Source: Allobosea sp. CS1GBMeth4 (GTDB lineage: Bacteria > Pseudomonadota > Alphaproteobacteria > Rhizobiales > Beijerinckiaceae). Taken from it: a stretch of 64,000 nucleotides of DNA. The notes below the pieces were generated by a model. The model was not told where the DNA came from, searched no databases, and saw only the letters and a program-made list of their open reading frames with translations. Positions 38,313-47,159 of the stretch are shown here, piece after piece. The stretch is from positions 186,001 to 250,000 of the forward strand of contig NZ_FYAS01000002.1 of assembly GCF_900185715.1 (NCBI RefSeq), given 5' to 3'. Position 1 is the stretch's first letter. Each line of letters opens with the position of its first letter. The translations under genes and the position numbers were made by a program.

Positions 38313-39269
38313 ATGAAGCGCGTCGTCCTGGCCCTCCTGGCCGCCATCTCCGTCCTGCCGGCCGAGGCGCAGGACAAGTATCCGTCGAAGCCGATCAACA
38401 TGCTGGTGCCGTTCGCGGCCGGCGGCTCCTCGGACGTGATCGCCCGGCTCGTCGGCGAGGAGATGAGCCAGGTGCTCGGCCAGCGCATCGTGATGGAGAA
38501 TATGGGCGGGGCGGGGGGCGCGACCGCGCTGACGCGGGCGGCGAGGGCCGAGCCCGACGGCTACACCATCGTGATCGGCAACAGCGGCACCAACGCCGCT
38601 TCCTACACGATCTACAACGACCTGAAATACACGCCGGCCGACTTCGTGCCGATCGGCCTCGTCGCCAAGACTTCGCCGATGATCGCGCTGAAGCTCGACT
38701 TCCCGGCCAAGGACCTCAAGGAGTTCCTCGCCTATGCCAGGGCGAACCCCGGCAAGATCAGCCTCGGCCATGCCGGCGTCGGCTCGTCCAACTACCTGAT
38801 CTGCCGCAACTTCCTGAAGGCGTCCGGCCTGGACGTGGCGCTGGTGAGCTATCGCGGCGCCGGTCCGGCGCTGAACGACCTGATGGGCGGGCAGATCGAC
38901 GGCGTCTGCGACGCCGCGACCTCGCTCTCCGGGGCGATCCAGGGCAACAAGGTCAAGGCGCTGGTGGTGGCGACGCCGCAGCGGCTGCCGAGCCTGCCCG
39001 ATGTGCCGACCTCGACCGAGGCCGGGCTGCCGGCCTTCCAGGCGCAGGGCTGGAACGCGCTGTTCGCGCCGAAAGGCACGCCGCAGCCGGTGATCGACCG
39101 GCTGAACCAGGCATTGCGCACGGCGCTCGCCAGCGAGAAGCTGCATGCGCGCTTCAAGGAGCTGTCCTCGGTGCTGCCCTCGAGCGACGAGATGTCGCCG
39201 GAATTCGTCGCGAAGATGGTCCCGTCCGAGATCGAGCGGTACAAGGTGCTGCTCAGCGACGGCAAGTGA
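38313..39269 (+). CDS. Tripartite tricarboxylate transporter substrate-binding protein (TctC/Bug family)
   Basis: A 318-residue periplasmic protein. The signal peptide is at 1-20 (cleaved near AEAQ), followed by YPSKPINMLVPFAAGGSSDVIAR and GGAGGATALTRAA, the typical Bug ligand loop with glycine-rich turns, and ending in the VLLSDGK region. It binds carboxylates or related small molecules. The TctA/TctB membrane partners are not in the window, so it is an orphan binding protein. ATG 38313 follows GGGGGAAAG. Confidence 0.88.
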   Translation: MKRVVLALLAAISVLPAEAQDKYPSKPINMLVPFAAGGSSDVIARLVGEEMSQVLGQRIVMENMGGAGGATALTRAARAEPDGYTIVIGNSGTNAASYTIYNDLKYTPADFVPIGLVAKTSPMIALKLDFPAKDLKEFLAYARANPGKISLGHAGVGSSNYLICRNFLKASGLDVALVSYRGAGPALNDLMGGQIDGVCDAATSLSGAIQGNKVKALVVATPQRLPSLPDVPTSTEAGLPAFQAQGWNALFAPKGTPQPVIDRLNQALRTALASEKLHARFKELSSVLPSSDEMSPEFVAKMVPSEIERYKVLLSDGK

Positions 39270-39336
39270 GCCCCAGCTCACGCATCCGGAGCAAACCGTT
39301 CAGGCGCAGAGGCTGCCGCCATGTCATCGCGGCAGG

Positions 39337-39756
39337 CTAAGCGCGGGGAGCGTAGAGCTCGCCCGCGAGATCGAGCAGCACGTCGAGCGGCTGCTCGAAG
39401 ATCTCGGTCTCCGGCGAGACGCCGTAGAGCCCGAAGATGAACTGGGTCGTCTCGTCGCGCTCGGCGAAGGCCATCGCCCAGCCGGCAAAGCGCCGCTCGT
39501 CGATGATGTCCTGCGCCAGCAGGCGCAGGTCGGCATGGCGCGGATCGGCCATGATCCGGCCATAGGTTTCCGCGACATGCTCGGCTTCGCCCTCGAGAAT
39601 CTGGGCGAAGCCGCCGGGAGTCGCCATCAGGAAACCCGTGACGTGCCTCTCGGCATTGAGCTGCCGCGCCGTTTCGAGAATGCGCGCGAGCTCGACCCGT
39701 CGATCCGCCTCGACGAGTCGGCTGCGGCTGGCATAAACAAGGCGCACAAGGCTCAC
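39337..39756 (-). CDS. Single-domain BLUF blue-light photoreceptor
   Basis: A 139-residue protein that is almost entirely a BLUF (FAD-binding) domain. All key photocycle residues align with the family: Tyr8 in LVRLVYAS, Asn34, Gln52 in FAQILEGE, and Trp93 in FAGWAMAF. The DPRHADLRLL segment is also typical. There is no output domain, so signalling would be through a partner protein. The GTG at 39756 with GGGAG upstream gives the canonical N-terminus; a longer frame starts at 39816. It is transcribed opposite to both neighbours. Confidence 0.88.
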   Translation of the reverse strand: MSLVRLVYASRSRLVEADRRVELARILETARQLNAERHVTGFLMATPGGFAQILEGEAEHVAETYGRIMADPRHADLRLLAQDIIDERRFAGWAMAFAERDETTQFIFGLYGVSPETEIFEQPLDVLLDLAGELYAPRA

Positions 39757-39912
39757 ATCATTGCTCCCGTCGAAGGGCAGGGCGGGGTGTTCGCCGCCCG
39801 GAACAGGACCACGCAATGCGTGTTTCCGTGATGATCCGGGACGCTGCCGCGGGGAAAAGGTTCAGGAACTCAACCGCCAAGGCAGCAATTTTGTTTCAAG
39901 GAGGAGATCGGC

Positions 39913-41343
39913 ATGCGCCGTTCCATCATGCCGAACCGCAGCCGTCTCGTCGCCCTGGCCCTCGGCCTCGGGCTTTCGGCGGGCCTGCACGCGCCGGCGC
40001 CGGCCCAGCCCAGACAGGTGCCCGAGACACGCCAGCAGATCACGCTGTCCTTCGCCCCCGTCGTGCAGAAGACGGCGCCCTCTGTCGTCAACGTCTACGG
40101 CGCCCGCGTCGAGCGGCGGCCGCAGAACCCGTTCATGGACGATCCGTTCTTCCGCCGCTTCTTCGGCGACGGCGGCTTCGGCCTGCCGCGCGAGCAGGTG
40201 CAGCGCTCGCTCGGCTCGGGCGTGATCGTCGATGCAGCCGGGCTGGTCGTCACCAACAACCACGTCATCCAGAACATGACCGAGGTGAAGGTGGCGCTCG
40301 CCGACAAGCGCGAATACGAGGCCGAGATCGTGCTGCGCGACCCGCGCACCGACCTCGCCGTGCTCAGGGTCAAGGGCGCCAGGGACCTCGCGGCGATCGA
40401 GCTCGGCGATTCCGACGCGCTGCAGATCGGCGACCTCGTGCTCGCGATCGGCAACCCGTTCGGCGTCGGCCAGACGGTGACGCAGGGCATCGTCTCGGCG
40501 CTGGCCCGCACCCAGGTCGGGGTCGGCGACGCCCAATCGTTCATCCAGACCGACGCGGCGATCAACCCCGGCAATTCCGGCGGCGCGCTGGTCGACATGC
40601 AGGGCCGGCTCACCGGCATCAACACCGCGATCTTCTCGCGCTCGGGCGGCAGCCACGGCATCGGCTTCGCGATTCCCTCGGCGATGGTGCGCGTCGTCGT
40701 CGAGAGCGCCAAGTCCGGCGCGGTGCTGGTCCGCCGGCCCTGGTTCGGGGCGCGGCTGCAGGCGCTCACCCAGGAGGTCGCCGACGGGCTCGGGCTCGAC
40801 CGCCCGGCGGGATCGGTCGTCGCCAGCGTGGTCGAGAAGGGGCCGGCGGCGGAGGGCGGGCTGAAGCGCTCGGACGTGATCCTCGCGATCGACGGCGTCG
40901 CGGTCGACGATCCCGAGGGCTTCGGCTATCGCTTCGCCACGCGCCCGCTCGGGGGCACGACACAGCTCACCGTGCTGCGCGGCGGCAAGCGCATCACCAT
41001 CCCCGTCAAGCTGACGCCGGCGCCGGAGACGCGTCCGCGCGAGCCGGTCAAGGTCGGCGGACGCTCGCCCTTCACCGGGCTGACGGTGATGAACCTGTCG
41101 CCGGCCGTGGCCGAGGAATTGTCGATCGACCCGTCGACCGAGGGCGTGGTGGTGGCGATGATCGAGGAGAACAGCGCCGCCGCCCGCGTCGGCTTCCAGA
41201 AGGGCGACCTCGTCCTCGCCATCAACGGCGAGCGCATCAACGCCTCGCGCGACATCGAGCTGGCGACGCGCGAGCGCAAGCGCGCCTGGGAGGTGACGAT
41301 CTCGCGCAACGGCCAGACCGTGACCTCGGTCTTCGGCGGTTGA
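39913..41343 (+). CDS. HtrA/DegP-type periplasmic serine protease
   Basis: A 476-residue protein with a signal peptide (about 1-31), a trypsin-like domain and two PDZ domains (from about 275 and 380). The catalytic triad is His117 (TNNHVI), Asp147 (RTDLAV) and Ser222 (GNSGGAL), with the spacing of DegP. It degrades or refolds damaged envelope proteins. It is followed one base later by rarA, an arrangement suggesting co-transcription. Confidence 0.95.
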   Translation: MRRSIMPNRSRLVALALGLGLSAGLHAPAPAQPRQVPETRQQITLSFAPVVQKTAPSVVNVYGARVERRPQNPFMDDPFFRRFFGDGGFGLPREQVQRSLGSGVIVDAAGLVVTNNHVIQNMTEVKVALADKREYEAEIVLRDPRTDLAVLRVKGARDLAAIELGDSDALQIGDLVLAIGNPFGVGQTVTQGIVSALARTQVGVGDAQSFIQTDAAINPGNSGGALVDMQGRLTGINTAIFSRSGGSHGIGFAIPSAMVRVVVESAKSGAVLVRRPWFGARLQALTQEVADGLGLDRPAGSVVASVVEKGPAAEGGLKRSDVILAIDGVAVDDPEGFGYRFATRPLGGTTQLTVLRGGKRITIPVKLTPAPETRPREPVKVGGRSPFTGLTVMNLSPAVAEELSIDPSTEGVVVAMIEENSAAARVGFQKGDLVLAINGERINASRDIELATRERKRAWEVTISRNGQTVTSVFGG

Positions 41344-41344
41344 G

Positions 41345-42649
41345 GTGACCGACCTCTTCTCCGCTTCCGGCCTCGACAGATCCGGCCCGCGCCCGCTGGC
41401 CGACCGGGTGCGGCCGACGACGCTCGGGGAGGTCGCCGGTCAGGACCATCTGACCGGCGAGGACGGCGTGCTGACGCGGCTGATCGCCTCGGGCTCGCTC
41501 GGCAGCCTGATCTTCTGGGGCCCGCCCGGAACCGGCAAGACGACCGTGGCGCGCCTGCTCGCCGGCGCGACCGATCTCGGCTTCGAGCAGATCAGCGCGA
41601 TCTTCTCCGGCGTCGCCGATCTGAAGAAGGCCTTCGACGCCGCCCGCGGCCGCCGTCTCGGCGGCAAAGGCACCTTGCTGTTCGTCGACGAGATCCACCG
41701 CTTCAACCGGGCCCAGCAGGACGCCTTCCTGCCGGTGATGGAGGACGGCACCATCACCCTGGTCGGCGCCACCACCGAGAATCCATCCTTCGCGCTCAAC
41801 GCGGCGCTGCTCTCGCGCGCCCGCGTGCTGACCTTCAAGGCGCTCGACGAAGGCGCGCTGCTGTTCCTGCTCGGCCGGGCCGAGACGCTGGAGAACCGCG
41901 AGCTGCCGCTGACGCCGGAGGCGCGCCTCGCGCTGGCGCGCTTCGCCGACGGCGACGGACGGGCGGTGCTGACCCTGGCCGAGGAGATCTGGCGCGCCGC
42001 CAAGCCGGGCGAGATCTTCGACGAAGCGGGCCTCGGCGAGGTGATCCAGCGCCGCGCGCCGATCTACGACAAGGCGCAGGACGGCCACTACAACCTGATC
42101 TCGGCGCTGCACAAGACGATCCGCGGCTCCGATCCCGACGCCGCGCTCTACTATTTCGCCCGCATGCTCGACGCCGGCGAGGATCCGCGCTTCCTGGCGC
42201 GGCGGCTGGTGCGCATGGCGGTCGAGGATATCGGCCTCGCCGATCCGCAGGCTTTGGTGCATGCGCGCGCCGCCGCCGAGACCTATGAGCAACTCGGCTC
42301 GCCCGAGGGCGAGCTCGCCCTGGCCAATTCGGTGATCTATCTCGCCACCGCGCCGAAATCGAACGCGGCCTATGTCGCCTTCAAGGCGGCGACGAGCGTC
42401 GCCAAGCAGGCCGGCTCGCTGATGCCGCCCAAGACCATCCTGAACGCGCCGACCAAGCTGATGAAGAGCGAGGGCTACGGCGCCGACTACGCCTATGACC
42501 ACGACGCCCCCGACGCCTTCTCCGGCCAGGACTACTGGCCGGAGGCGCTCGGCCGCCAGCACTTCTACGACCCGCCGGAGCGCGGCTTCGAGCGCGAGAT
42601 CCGCAAGCGGCTGGAGTGGTGGGAGAAGCTGCGGCAGGAGCGATCTTAG
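41345..42649 (+). CDS. rarA: Replication-associated recombination protein A (MgsA/RarA AAA+ ATPase)
   Basis: A 434-residue clamp-loader-like ATPase starting at GTG. It has Walker A GPPGTGKTT (about residues 59-67), Walker B LLFVDEIHRFN, and the C-terminal tetramerisation part with ALVHARAAAETYEQLGSPEG and YDHD. It acts at stalled replication forks. The htrA stop and this start are one base apart. Just after its stop the base composition drops sharply. Confidence 0.95.
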   Translation: MTDLFSASGLDRSGPRPLADRVRPTTLGEVAGQDHLTGEDGVLTRLIASGSLGSLIFWGPPGTGKTTVARLLAGATDLGFEQISAIFSGVADLKKAFDAARGRRLGGKGTLLFVDEIHRFNRAQQDAFLPVMEDGTITLVGATTENPSFALNAALLSRARVLTFKALDEGALLFLLGRAETLENRELPLTPEARLALARFADGDGRAVLTLAEEIWRAAKPGEIFDEAGLGEVIQRRAPIYDKAQDGHYNLISALHKTIRGSDPDAALYYFARMLDAGEDPRFLARRLVRMAVEDIGLADPQALVHARAAAETYEQLGSPEGELALANSVIYLATAPKSNAAYVAFKAATSVAKQAGSLMPPKTILNAPTKLMKSEGYGADYAYDHDAPDAFSGQDYWPEALGRQHFYDPPERGFEREIRKRLEWWEKLRQERS

Positions 42650-42691
42650 TTTTGTGGCGCTAATTTATATCTATTGATCTAGGGAATTTCT

Positions 42692-43897
42692 ATGAATATT
42701 CAAGATAGAAAGCCAACTTATAGCGAATATCAAGATTCTACTTTAAAAGTATTGATGCGATATCCCGGTGGAGCGCATATTCGAATTATTGAACGGGAAG
42801 TGGCTGCGGATTTGAAGCTGAGCAGCCACCAGCTCAGTTTAAGGCACTATAACGATCCTCGGTCTGATTTTCAGTATCGTCTAGCTTGGGCTAGAACTCG
42901 CCTAAAGCAAGATGGGCTCGTTAAGATCGTTTCTCGTGGTATTTGGGCGCTTACCGAGGCGGGTCTTCGTTCGCTTGATTTAAGTAACAGCGTACAGCAC
43001 GGCATTTTTGATGAGTTTGAAGTTCCTGCTGTCGCTGCCCCGCTTCCGGGAATGGACTGGACGGCCGAGGTTGTAACTGGGCTTCTTACGCCGGCCCCGC
43101 CTGTCACCTCGCTATCCTCACGCGAGGAGAACGAGTTAAGGTCACTATTGCCGCCGCTGGTTGATGCTGCGCGCGACTTGGTTGGAATGCTCCAGGGGGC
43201 TAGGTCGAATTCTGCTCAGCGTATTGCGCCTGTAGCTGAGAGATACTTTGCTGCTGTTTCTCAGCCACCCGAGACATTCTCGATTGACGGTATGTTTGCA
43301 GCTGGTGTCAGGCTCCGAAACGCCCAGCATCGACTTGCGCTGGAGGTCGCGGAAGAAGGATTTCCGGATCTAAGTGCGGAGATCGGGGAGGCTTTTGACA
43401 GCACCCTTGGACTTCATGGTCCGTGTTTGCTTGGAACTACCCGAGGTAATGAGCTGGTTCGGCGCGCGCGCGAAGATGTACGTAGCCGGTCGGATGAAAT
43501 TGAGTTCAAAGCACAGGCTGAAGAGTTCGCCGCAAAACTGCGGGTTGCGCGCAATTTGGTCACGCCAGCGGGCAAAGAGCTCATGGAACAGGTTTCCGCC
43601 GAAGTTGGGTCTGGCCCCCAGCCTGAGCGGTCTACGGCGGTGGCTGAGGCAACCACGCAGACGCTGCTCGTCAAAATGGCCAAGGTGACTATAGCAGAAA
43701 TAACCAAAGAGTCCTTTAAGTCGAGTGTTATAGGGGGAGCTAGCGTTGCCTTCGGGTCGGCGCTGTTTAATGCTTCAACTCAATTTTTCACAGGAAATGC
43801 TGATCAGTTAAAATTGTTGGCGGCTGCAACTGGAGAGAGTCTTTCTTGGCTTCCTCATTTTCTGAATTGGGTCAAATTGAAACTGAGTGCGCGATAG
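42692..43897 (+). CDS. Mrr_N-like winged-helix protein with hydrophobic C-terminus, low-GC islet
   Basis: A 401-residue protein encoded in DNA much richer in A and T than its surroundings (codons such as TAT, AAA, ATT and GAT are frequent). Residues about 8-95 resemble the Mrr N-terminal domain: YSEYQDSTLKVLMRYPGGAH, then FQYRLAWARTRLKQDGLVK and a GIWALTEAG strand-helix end. That domain is found in restriction and defence proteins. The usual Mrr nuclease domain is absent. Residues about 95-330 are mostly helical and unrecognised. A hydrophobic glycine/alanine segment (about 345-362) and a hydrophobic last 30 residues could be membrane-active. An AGGGA site precedes the ATG. A defence or toxin role is inference. 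Confidence 0.7.
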   Translation: MNIQDRKPTYSEYQDSTLKVLMRYPGGAHIRIIEREVAADLKLSSHQLSLRHYNDPRSDFQYRLAWARTRLKQDGLVKIVSRGIWALTEAGLRSLDLSNSVQHGIFDEFEVPAVAAPLPGMDWTAEVVTGLLTPAPPVTSLSSREENELRSLLPPLVDAARDLVGMLQGARSNSAQRIAPVAERYFAAVSQPPETFSIDGMFAAGVRLRNAQHRLALEVAEEGFPDLSAEIGEAFDSTLGLHGPCLLGTTRGNELVRRAREDVRSRSDEIEFKAQAEEFAAKLRVARNLVTPAGKELMEQVSAEVGSGPQPERSTAVAEATTQTLLVKMAKVTIAEITKESFKSSVIGGASVAFGSALFNASTQFFTGNADQLKLLAAATGESLSWLPHFLNWVKLKLSAR

Positions 43898-43934
43898 TTT
43901 TCATTTATTTTTAGAGTGTTACATTGCGTTTCTT

Positions 43935-45263
43935 CTAAAAACTGCGCTCCACGAAGATCTGCGTCGAGATCTGCCGTCCCGCCAGCCCGACCGGGATCTC
44001 GCGGCCGCTGAGCGCGATCTTCGCCCAGGCGAGCGAGCTCTCGATGCCGGCCTTGAAGCCCTCGACCGGGGTCCAGACCAGATTGGCGGCGAAGCGGTCG
44101 ATCCTGATGTCGCCGCGGATCTGACCGGGCAGCGGCACCTCGAGCCAGTAGCGGCTGAGATAGGCGTTGCTGGCGAGCTCGTCGGTCCATTCGTAGCGGG
44201 CGGAGACGAGCGCCGAGAAGCCGCGCGTGGCATCGCTGGGCAGGAGCACGCGGCTGACGGTGCGCGCGTCGAGCTGCGAGCCGATATAGGGCGCGCCATC
44301 GATCGCGCCGGCCATCTGGGCCGTCAGGCTGCCGGTGCGCCCGAGCAGCGTGGTCTCGTAGGTCGCGCCGAGAATGCCGGCCCGGCCGAAGCGGGCGGGC
44401 GTCCCCGGGATCTCGCGTAGCGCGAGCGCGCCATGCACGGTCCAGCCGCCCTGCTCATAGACCAGCCGGCCGACCGCGTCCGGAATCCGCCGGCCGGACG
44501 GGACCGGCGCGGTCGAGGCCGTGTTGCCGAGCGCCGGGTCCTCCAGGGCGAGCGTCGCGGTCCAGCTCTCGGTCAGCGGCACTTCCAGCGCGATGAGGCC
44601 GACGGTGCGCGAGGGCACGCGCGTCGAGAAGATGAACTCGTCGCCGGTCCAGAACGAGAATCGCGAGCTGTCGAGCCCGAAGGTCCAGGGGCCGACCAGG
44701 ATCGTCGCCTCGTCGATCGTGGTCTCGCTGCTGCCGTCGACCGGGCCGTAGATCGTGAAGCCGAAGGCGGTGCCGATGCGCAGGCCCGAGGCGAGCTCGT
44801 GCGAGGTCGCGATGCGGAAGGCGGCGCTGACCGGGAAGGAGGTCGCGTCGGGCGGCGCCGGCGGGCCGAGGCGCGAGCCGCGGATGGAATCGCGCTGGAG
44901 GCCGGCGCTGACCGTGCCCGAGATCGCAAGGCAGGTGGCCGAGCCGGGCAGGACGAGGCCACGCTCGGGCGGGTCCTCGTCGTCGTCCTCGTCCTCGTCC
45001 GCGTCGTCGCTGTCCTCCTCCGCCTCGTCCTCGCCCGATGCCGCCGGTTCGGCGGGGGCGGCGGCGAAGAGCGGGGCGGGCTCGGGAAGCGCGATGGTGC
45101 AGGCCCGCGCGAAGCTCGCGGCGGGGGGCGCGCGGGAGGGCAGGGGCTCCGGCGCGGCGAGCGCGGCCTGCGCGAGGAGAGCGAGGCAGAATCCGGACGG
45201 CAGCGCATGCCACCGGAGCGCCGCGCCGATCCGTTCGCCTCCGGAATCTGAATCACATGCCAT
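43935..45263 (-). CDS. Porin-like outer membrane beta-barrel protein with acidic insert
   Basis: A 442-residue protein with a signal peptide (ends near AQAALA) and many amphipathic strands, ending in phenylalanine as outer-membrane barrels do. The GSATCLAISGTV motif with an upstream Cys recalls alphaproteobacterial Porin_2 proteins. Between the two cysteines lies a highly acidic run of about 20 Asp/Glu residues (near 75-97). The start at 45263 is chosen for an AGGGGGG site 10 bases upstream; 45305 is possible. It likely lets small solutes pass, with the acidic part perhaps binding metal or cations (inference). Confidence 0.75.
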   Translation of the reverse strand: MACDSDSGGERIGAALRWHALPSGFCLALLAQAALAAPEPLPSRAPPAASFARACTIALPEPAPLFAAAPAEPAASGEDEAEEDSDDADEDEDDDEDPPERGLVLPGSATCLAISGTVSAGLQRDSIRGSRLGPPAPPDATSFPVSAAFRIATSHELASGLRIGTAFGFTIYGPVDGSSETTIDEATILVGPWTFGLDSSRFSFWTGDEFIFSTRVPSRTVGLIALEVPLTESWTATLALEDPALGNTASTAPVPSGRRIPDAVGRLVYEQGGWTVHGALALREIPGTPARFGRAGILGATYETTLLGRTGSLTAQMAGAIDGAPYIGSQLDARTVSRVLLPSDATRGFSALVSARYEWTDELASNAYLSRYWLEVPLPGQIRGDIRIDRFAANLVWTPVEGFKAGIESSLAWAKIALSGREIPVGLAGRQISTQIFVERSF

Positions 45264-45392
45264 CGGCGCGGCGCCCCCCTGCCGGTCGCTGTTTCTGCCG
45301 TTCACGCGGGCGGCAAGTCAATCAGGCGCGGCGCGGGCGGGACGGCGGCGATTTCGTTTGTGCCGGCAGGGCGCGCTGGCTATTGCAGGCGG

Positions 45393-45776
45393 ATGATCGC
45401 GACCTTCCTCGTCTTCCTCGGCGCCGGCATCGGCGGCGTGCTCCGGCACGGCGTCAACCTCGCCGCGCTGAAATGGCTCGGCGCCTCGTTCCCCTACGGC
45501 ACGATGGCGATCAACATCGTCGGCTCCGGCGCGATGGGGCTTATCGCCGGCTGGTTCGCCTTCAGGATCGGCGAGGGCTGGAGCCAGCACCTCAGGCTGT
45601 TCCTCACCACGGGCATCCTCGGCGGCTTCACCACCTTCTCGGCCTTCTCGCTCGACGCGATGCTGCTCTGGGAGCGCGGCGAGATGGTGCCGGCGGCGTG
45701 CTACGTGCTCGGCTCGGTCCTGCTGTCGCTGCTGGCGCTGGCCGCGGGATTATCCATCGTGCGGGGGCTGACATGA
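45393..45776 (+). CDS. crcB: Fluoride channel CrcB/Fluc
   Basis: A 127-residue protein with four spans and the family motifs GGVLRHGVN, YGTMAINIVGS and TTGILGGFTTFSAFS. It exports fluoride as a dual-topology dimer. I looked for a fluoride riboswitch in the 90 bases upstream and saw none. Its TGA overlaps the start of the pseudouridine synthase gene (ATGA). Confidence 0.95.
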   Translation: MIATFLVFLGAGIGGVLRHGVNLAALKWLGASFPYGTMAINIVGSGAMGLIAGWFAFRIGEGWSQHLRLFLTTGILGGFTTFSAFSLDAMLLWERGEMVPAACYVLGSVLLSLLALAAGLSIVRGLT

Positions 45777-47080
45777 GAACCGGCGGCAAGGGAACCGGCG
45801 GCCCCCCGCGCGGCAACGGCCCCAAGCGCGGCGGCAGACCGCCTGCCTCCGGCGCGCCGAAGGGCCGGCGCCCGAGCCATGATGCGCGCCGCTCGGCCCG
45901 CGCCGCGGCGAGGCCGCGCCCGGCGGAGGAAGGGGTCGTTCACACCGAGCCGACGCGCGACCCGAAGCCCCATCATCCTGCGCCGAGGTCGGCGGGACCG
46001 CGCAAGCCCGCGACGCGCAAGCCGCCGATCGCGGATGCGCCGACGCGCGCCGAGGTCAAGGCCGCGACCGCGCAGGTGCTCTCCACCGGCGTGCAGCAGC
46101 TGGTGGTGACGCCGGACGAGAACGAGATGCGCATCGACCGCTTCCTGGAGGCGCGCTTCCCGCAGCTTTCCTTCAGCCATATCCAGCGCATCGTCCGGAA
46201 GGGCGAATTGCGCGTCGACGGCAAGCGCGCCGACAGCAAGGACAGGCTGGCGGCCGGCCAGACCGTGCGCATCCCGCCGCTGAAGCTCGAGCAGCAGGCG
46301 GAGCGCCCGCGCTCGGCCAGGCTCGACGCCGACACGATCGGCTTCCTGCGCTCGATCACGCTCTACGAGGACGAGGACGTGATGGTCCTCAACAAGCCGG
46401 CGGGGCTGGCCGTGCAGGGCGGCTCCGGCACCACGAAGCATGTCGACGGCATGCTGGCGGCGCTGACCGGCAAGGACGGGCAGAAGCCGCGCCTCGTCCA
46501 CCGGCTCGACAAGGACACGGCCGGCTGCCTTGTCATCGCCAAGTCGCGCTTCGCGGCCGCGACGCTGGCCAAGACCTTCCGCTCGCGCTCGGCCCGCAAG
46601 GTCTACTGGGCGCTGGTCGCCGGCGTGCCGCGCGTGCGCCAGGGAAGGATCTCGACCTATCTCGCCCGCGAGGAAGCCTATGACGGCGACCAGCGCATGG
46701 CCGTGGCCCAGCATGGCGAGGAGGGCGCCATGCACGCGGTGACCTATTACGCCGTGGTCGAGACCGCGGCGCAGAAGCTGGCCTGGCTCTCGCTGAAGCC
46801 GGTCACCGGCCGCACCCACCAATTGCGCGCCCACACCACCCATATCGGGCACCCGATCGTCGGCGACCCCAAATATTTCAACATCCTGAACTGGGAATTG
46901 CCGGGCGGCATCCAGAACAAGCTGCACCTGCTCGCCCGGCGGATTGTGCTGCCGCATCCGCGCGGCAAGGGCACGATCGACGTCAGCGCGCCGCTGCCGC
47001 CGCATATGCGCCAGAGCTGGAACCTGCTCGGCTTCGACGACGCGCCCTATGATCCGATCGTCGAGGCGCCTGACGAGTGA
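45773..47080 (+). CDS. RluA-family pseudouridine synthase (RluC-like)
   Basis: A 435-residue enzyme with an S4-like RNA-binding domain (MRIDRFLEARFPQLSFSHIQ) followed by the synthase domain. The catalytic aspartate is in PRLVHRLDKDTAGCL, and GRTHQLRAH follows. It isomerises uridine in rRNA, probably 23S. The first 100 or so residues are an unusual proline/arginine/glycine-rich basic tail, likely RNA-binding and disordered. Coupling to crcB by a 4-base overlap is seen in some relatives. Confidence 0.93.
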   Translation: MRTGGKGTGGPPRGNGPKRGGRPPASGAPKGRRPSHDARRSARAAARPRPAEEGVVHTEPTRDPKPHHPAPRSAGPRKPATRKPPIADAPTRAEVKAATAQVLSTGVQQLVVTPDENEMRIDRFLEARFPQLSFSHIQRIVRKGELRVDGKRADSKDRLAAGQTVRIPPLKLEQQAERPRSARLDADTIGFLRSITLYEDEDVMVLNKPAGLAVQGGSGTTKHVDGMLAALTGKDGQKPRLVHRLDKDTAGCLVIAKSRFAAATLAKTFRSRSARKVYWALVAGVPRVRQGRISTYLAREEAYDGDQRMAVAQHGEEGAMHAVTYYAVVETAAQKLAWLSLKPVTGRTHQLRAHTTHIGHPIVGDPKYFNILNWELPGGIQNKLHLLARRIVLPHPRGKGTIDVSAPLPPHMRQSWNLLGFDDAPYDPIVEAPDE

Positions 47081-47117
47081 GACCGGGTGCAACGGAAAGT
47101 TGCGTGACCTCAGGTCA

Positions 47118-47159
47118 GAACACTTGCGGAACAAAGCGCGTTATGTTCTAAGTTTGTTC
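47118..47159 (+). promoter_or_regulatory. Two opposed LexA-type boxes over a promoter
   Basis: GAAC-N7-GAAC at 47118-47132 and GTTC-N7-GTTC at 47145-47159 are each an exact match to the alphaproteobacterial SOS (LexA) box, in opposite orientation. They overlap a possible promoter: TTGCGG (47124-47129), 17 bases, TCTAAG (47147-47152). The downstream gene starts at 47188. The two sites also form a wider imperfect palindrome, so another regulator is possible. Confidence 0.6.

Noticed and set aside
44960..45060. CRISPR-like or satellite repeat in the GTC-rich run (TCCTCGTC repeats).
   Set aside because: It is the coding sequence for the acidic Asp/Glu run of the porin read on the other strand, not a separate repeat array.
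45300..45392. Fluoride riboswitch ahead of crcB.
   Set aside because: None of the conserved core pieces of the crcB motif could be found in the available 90 bases.
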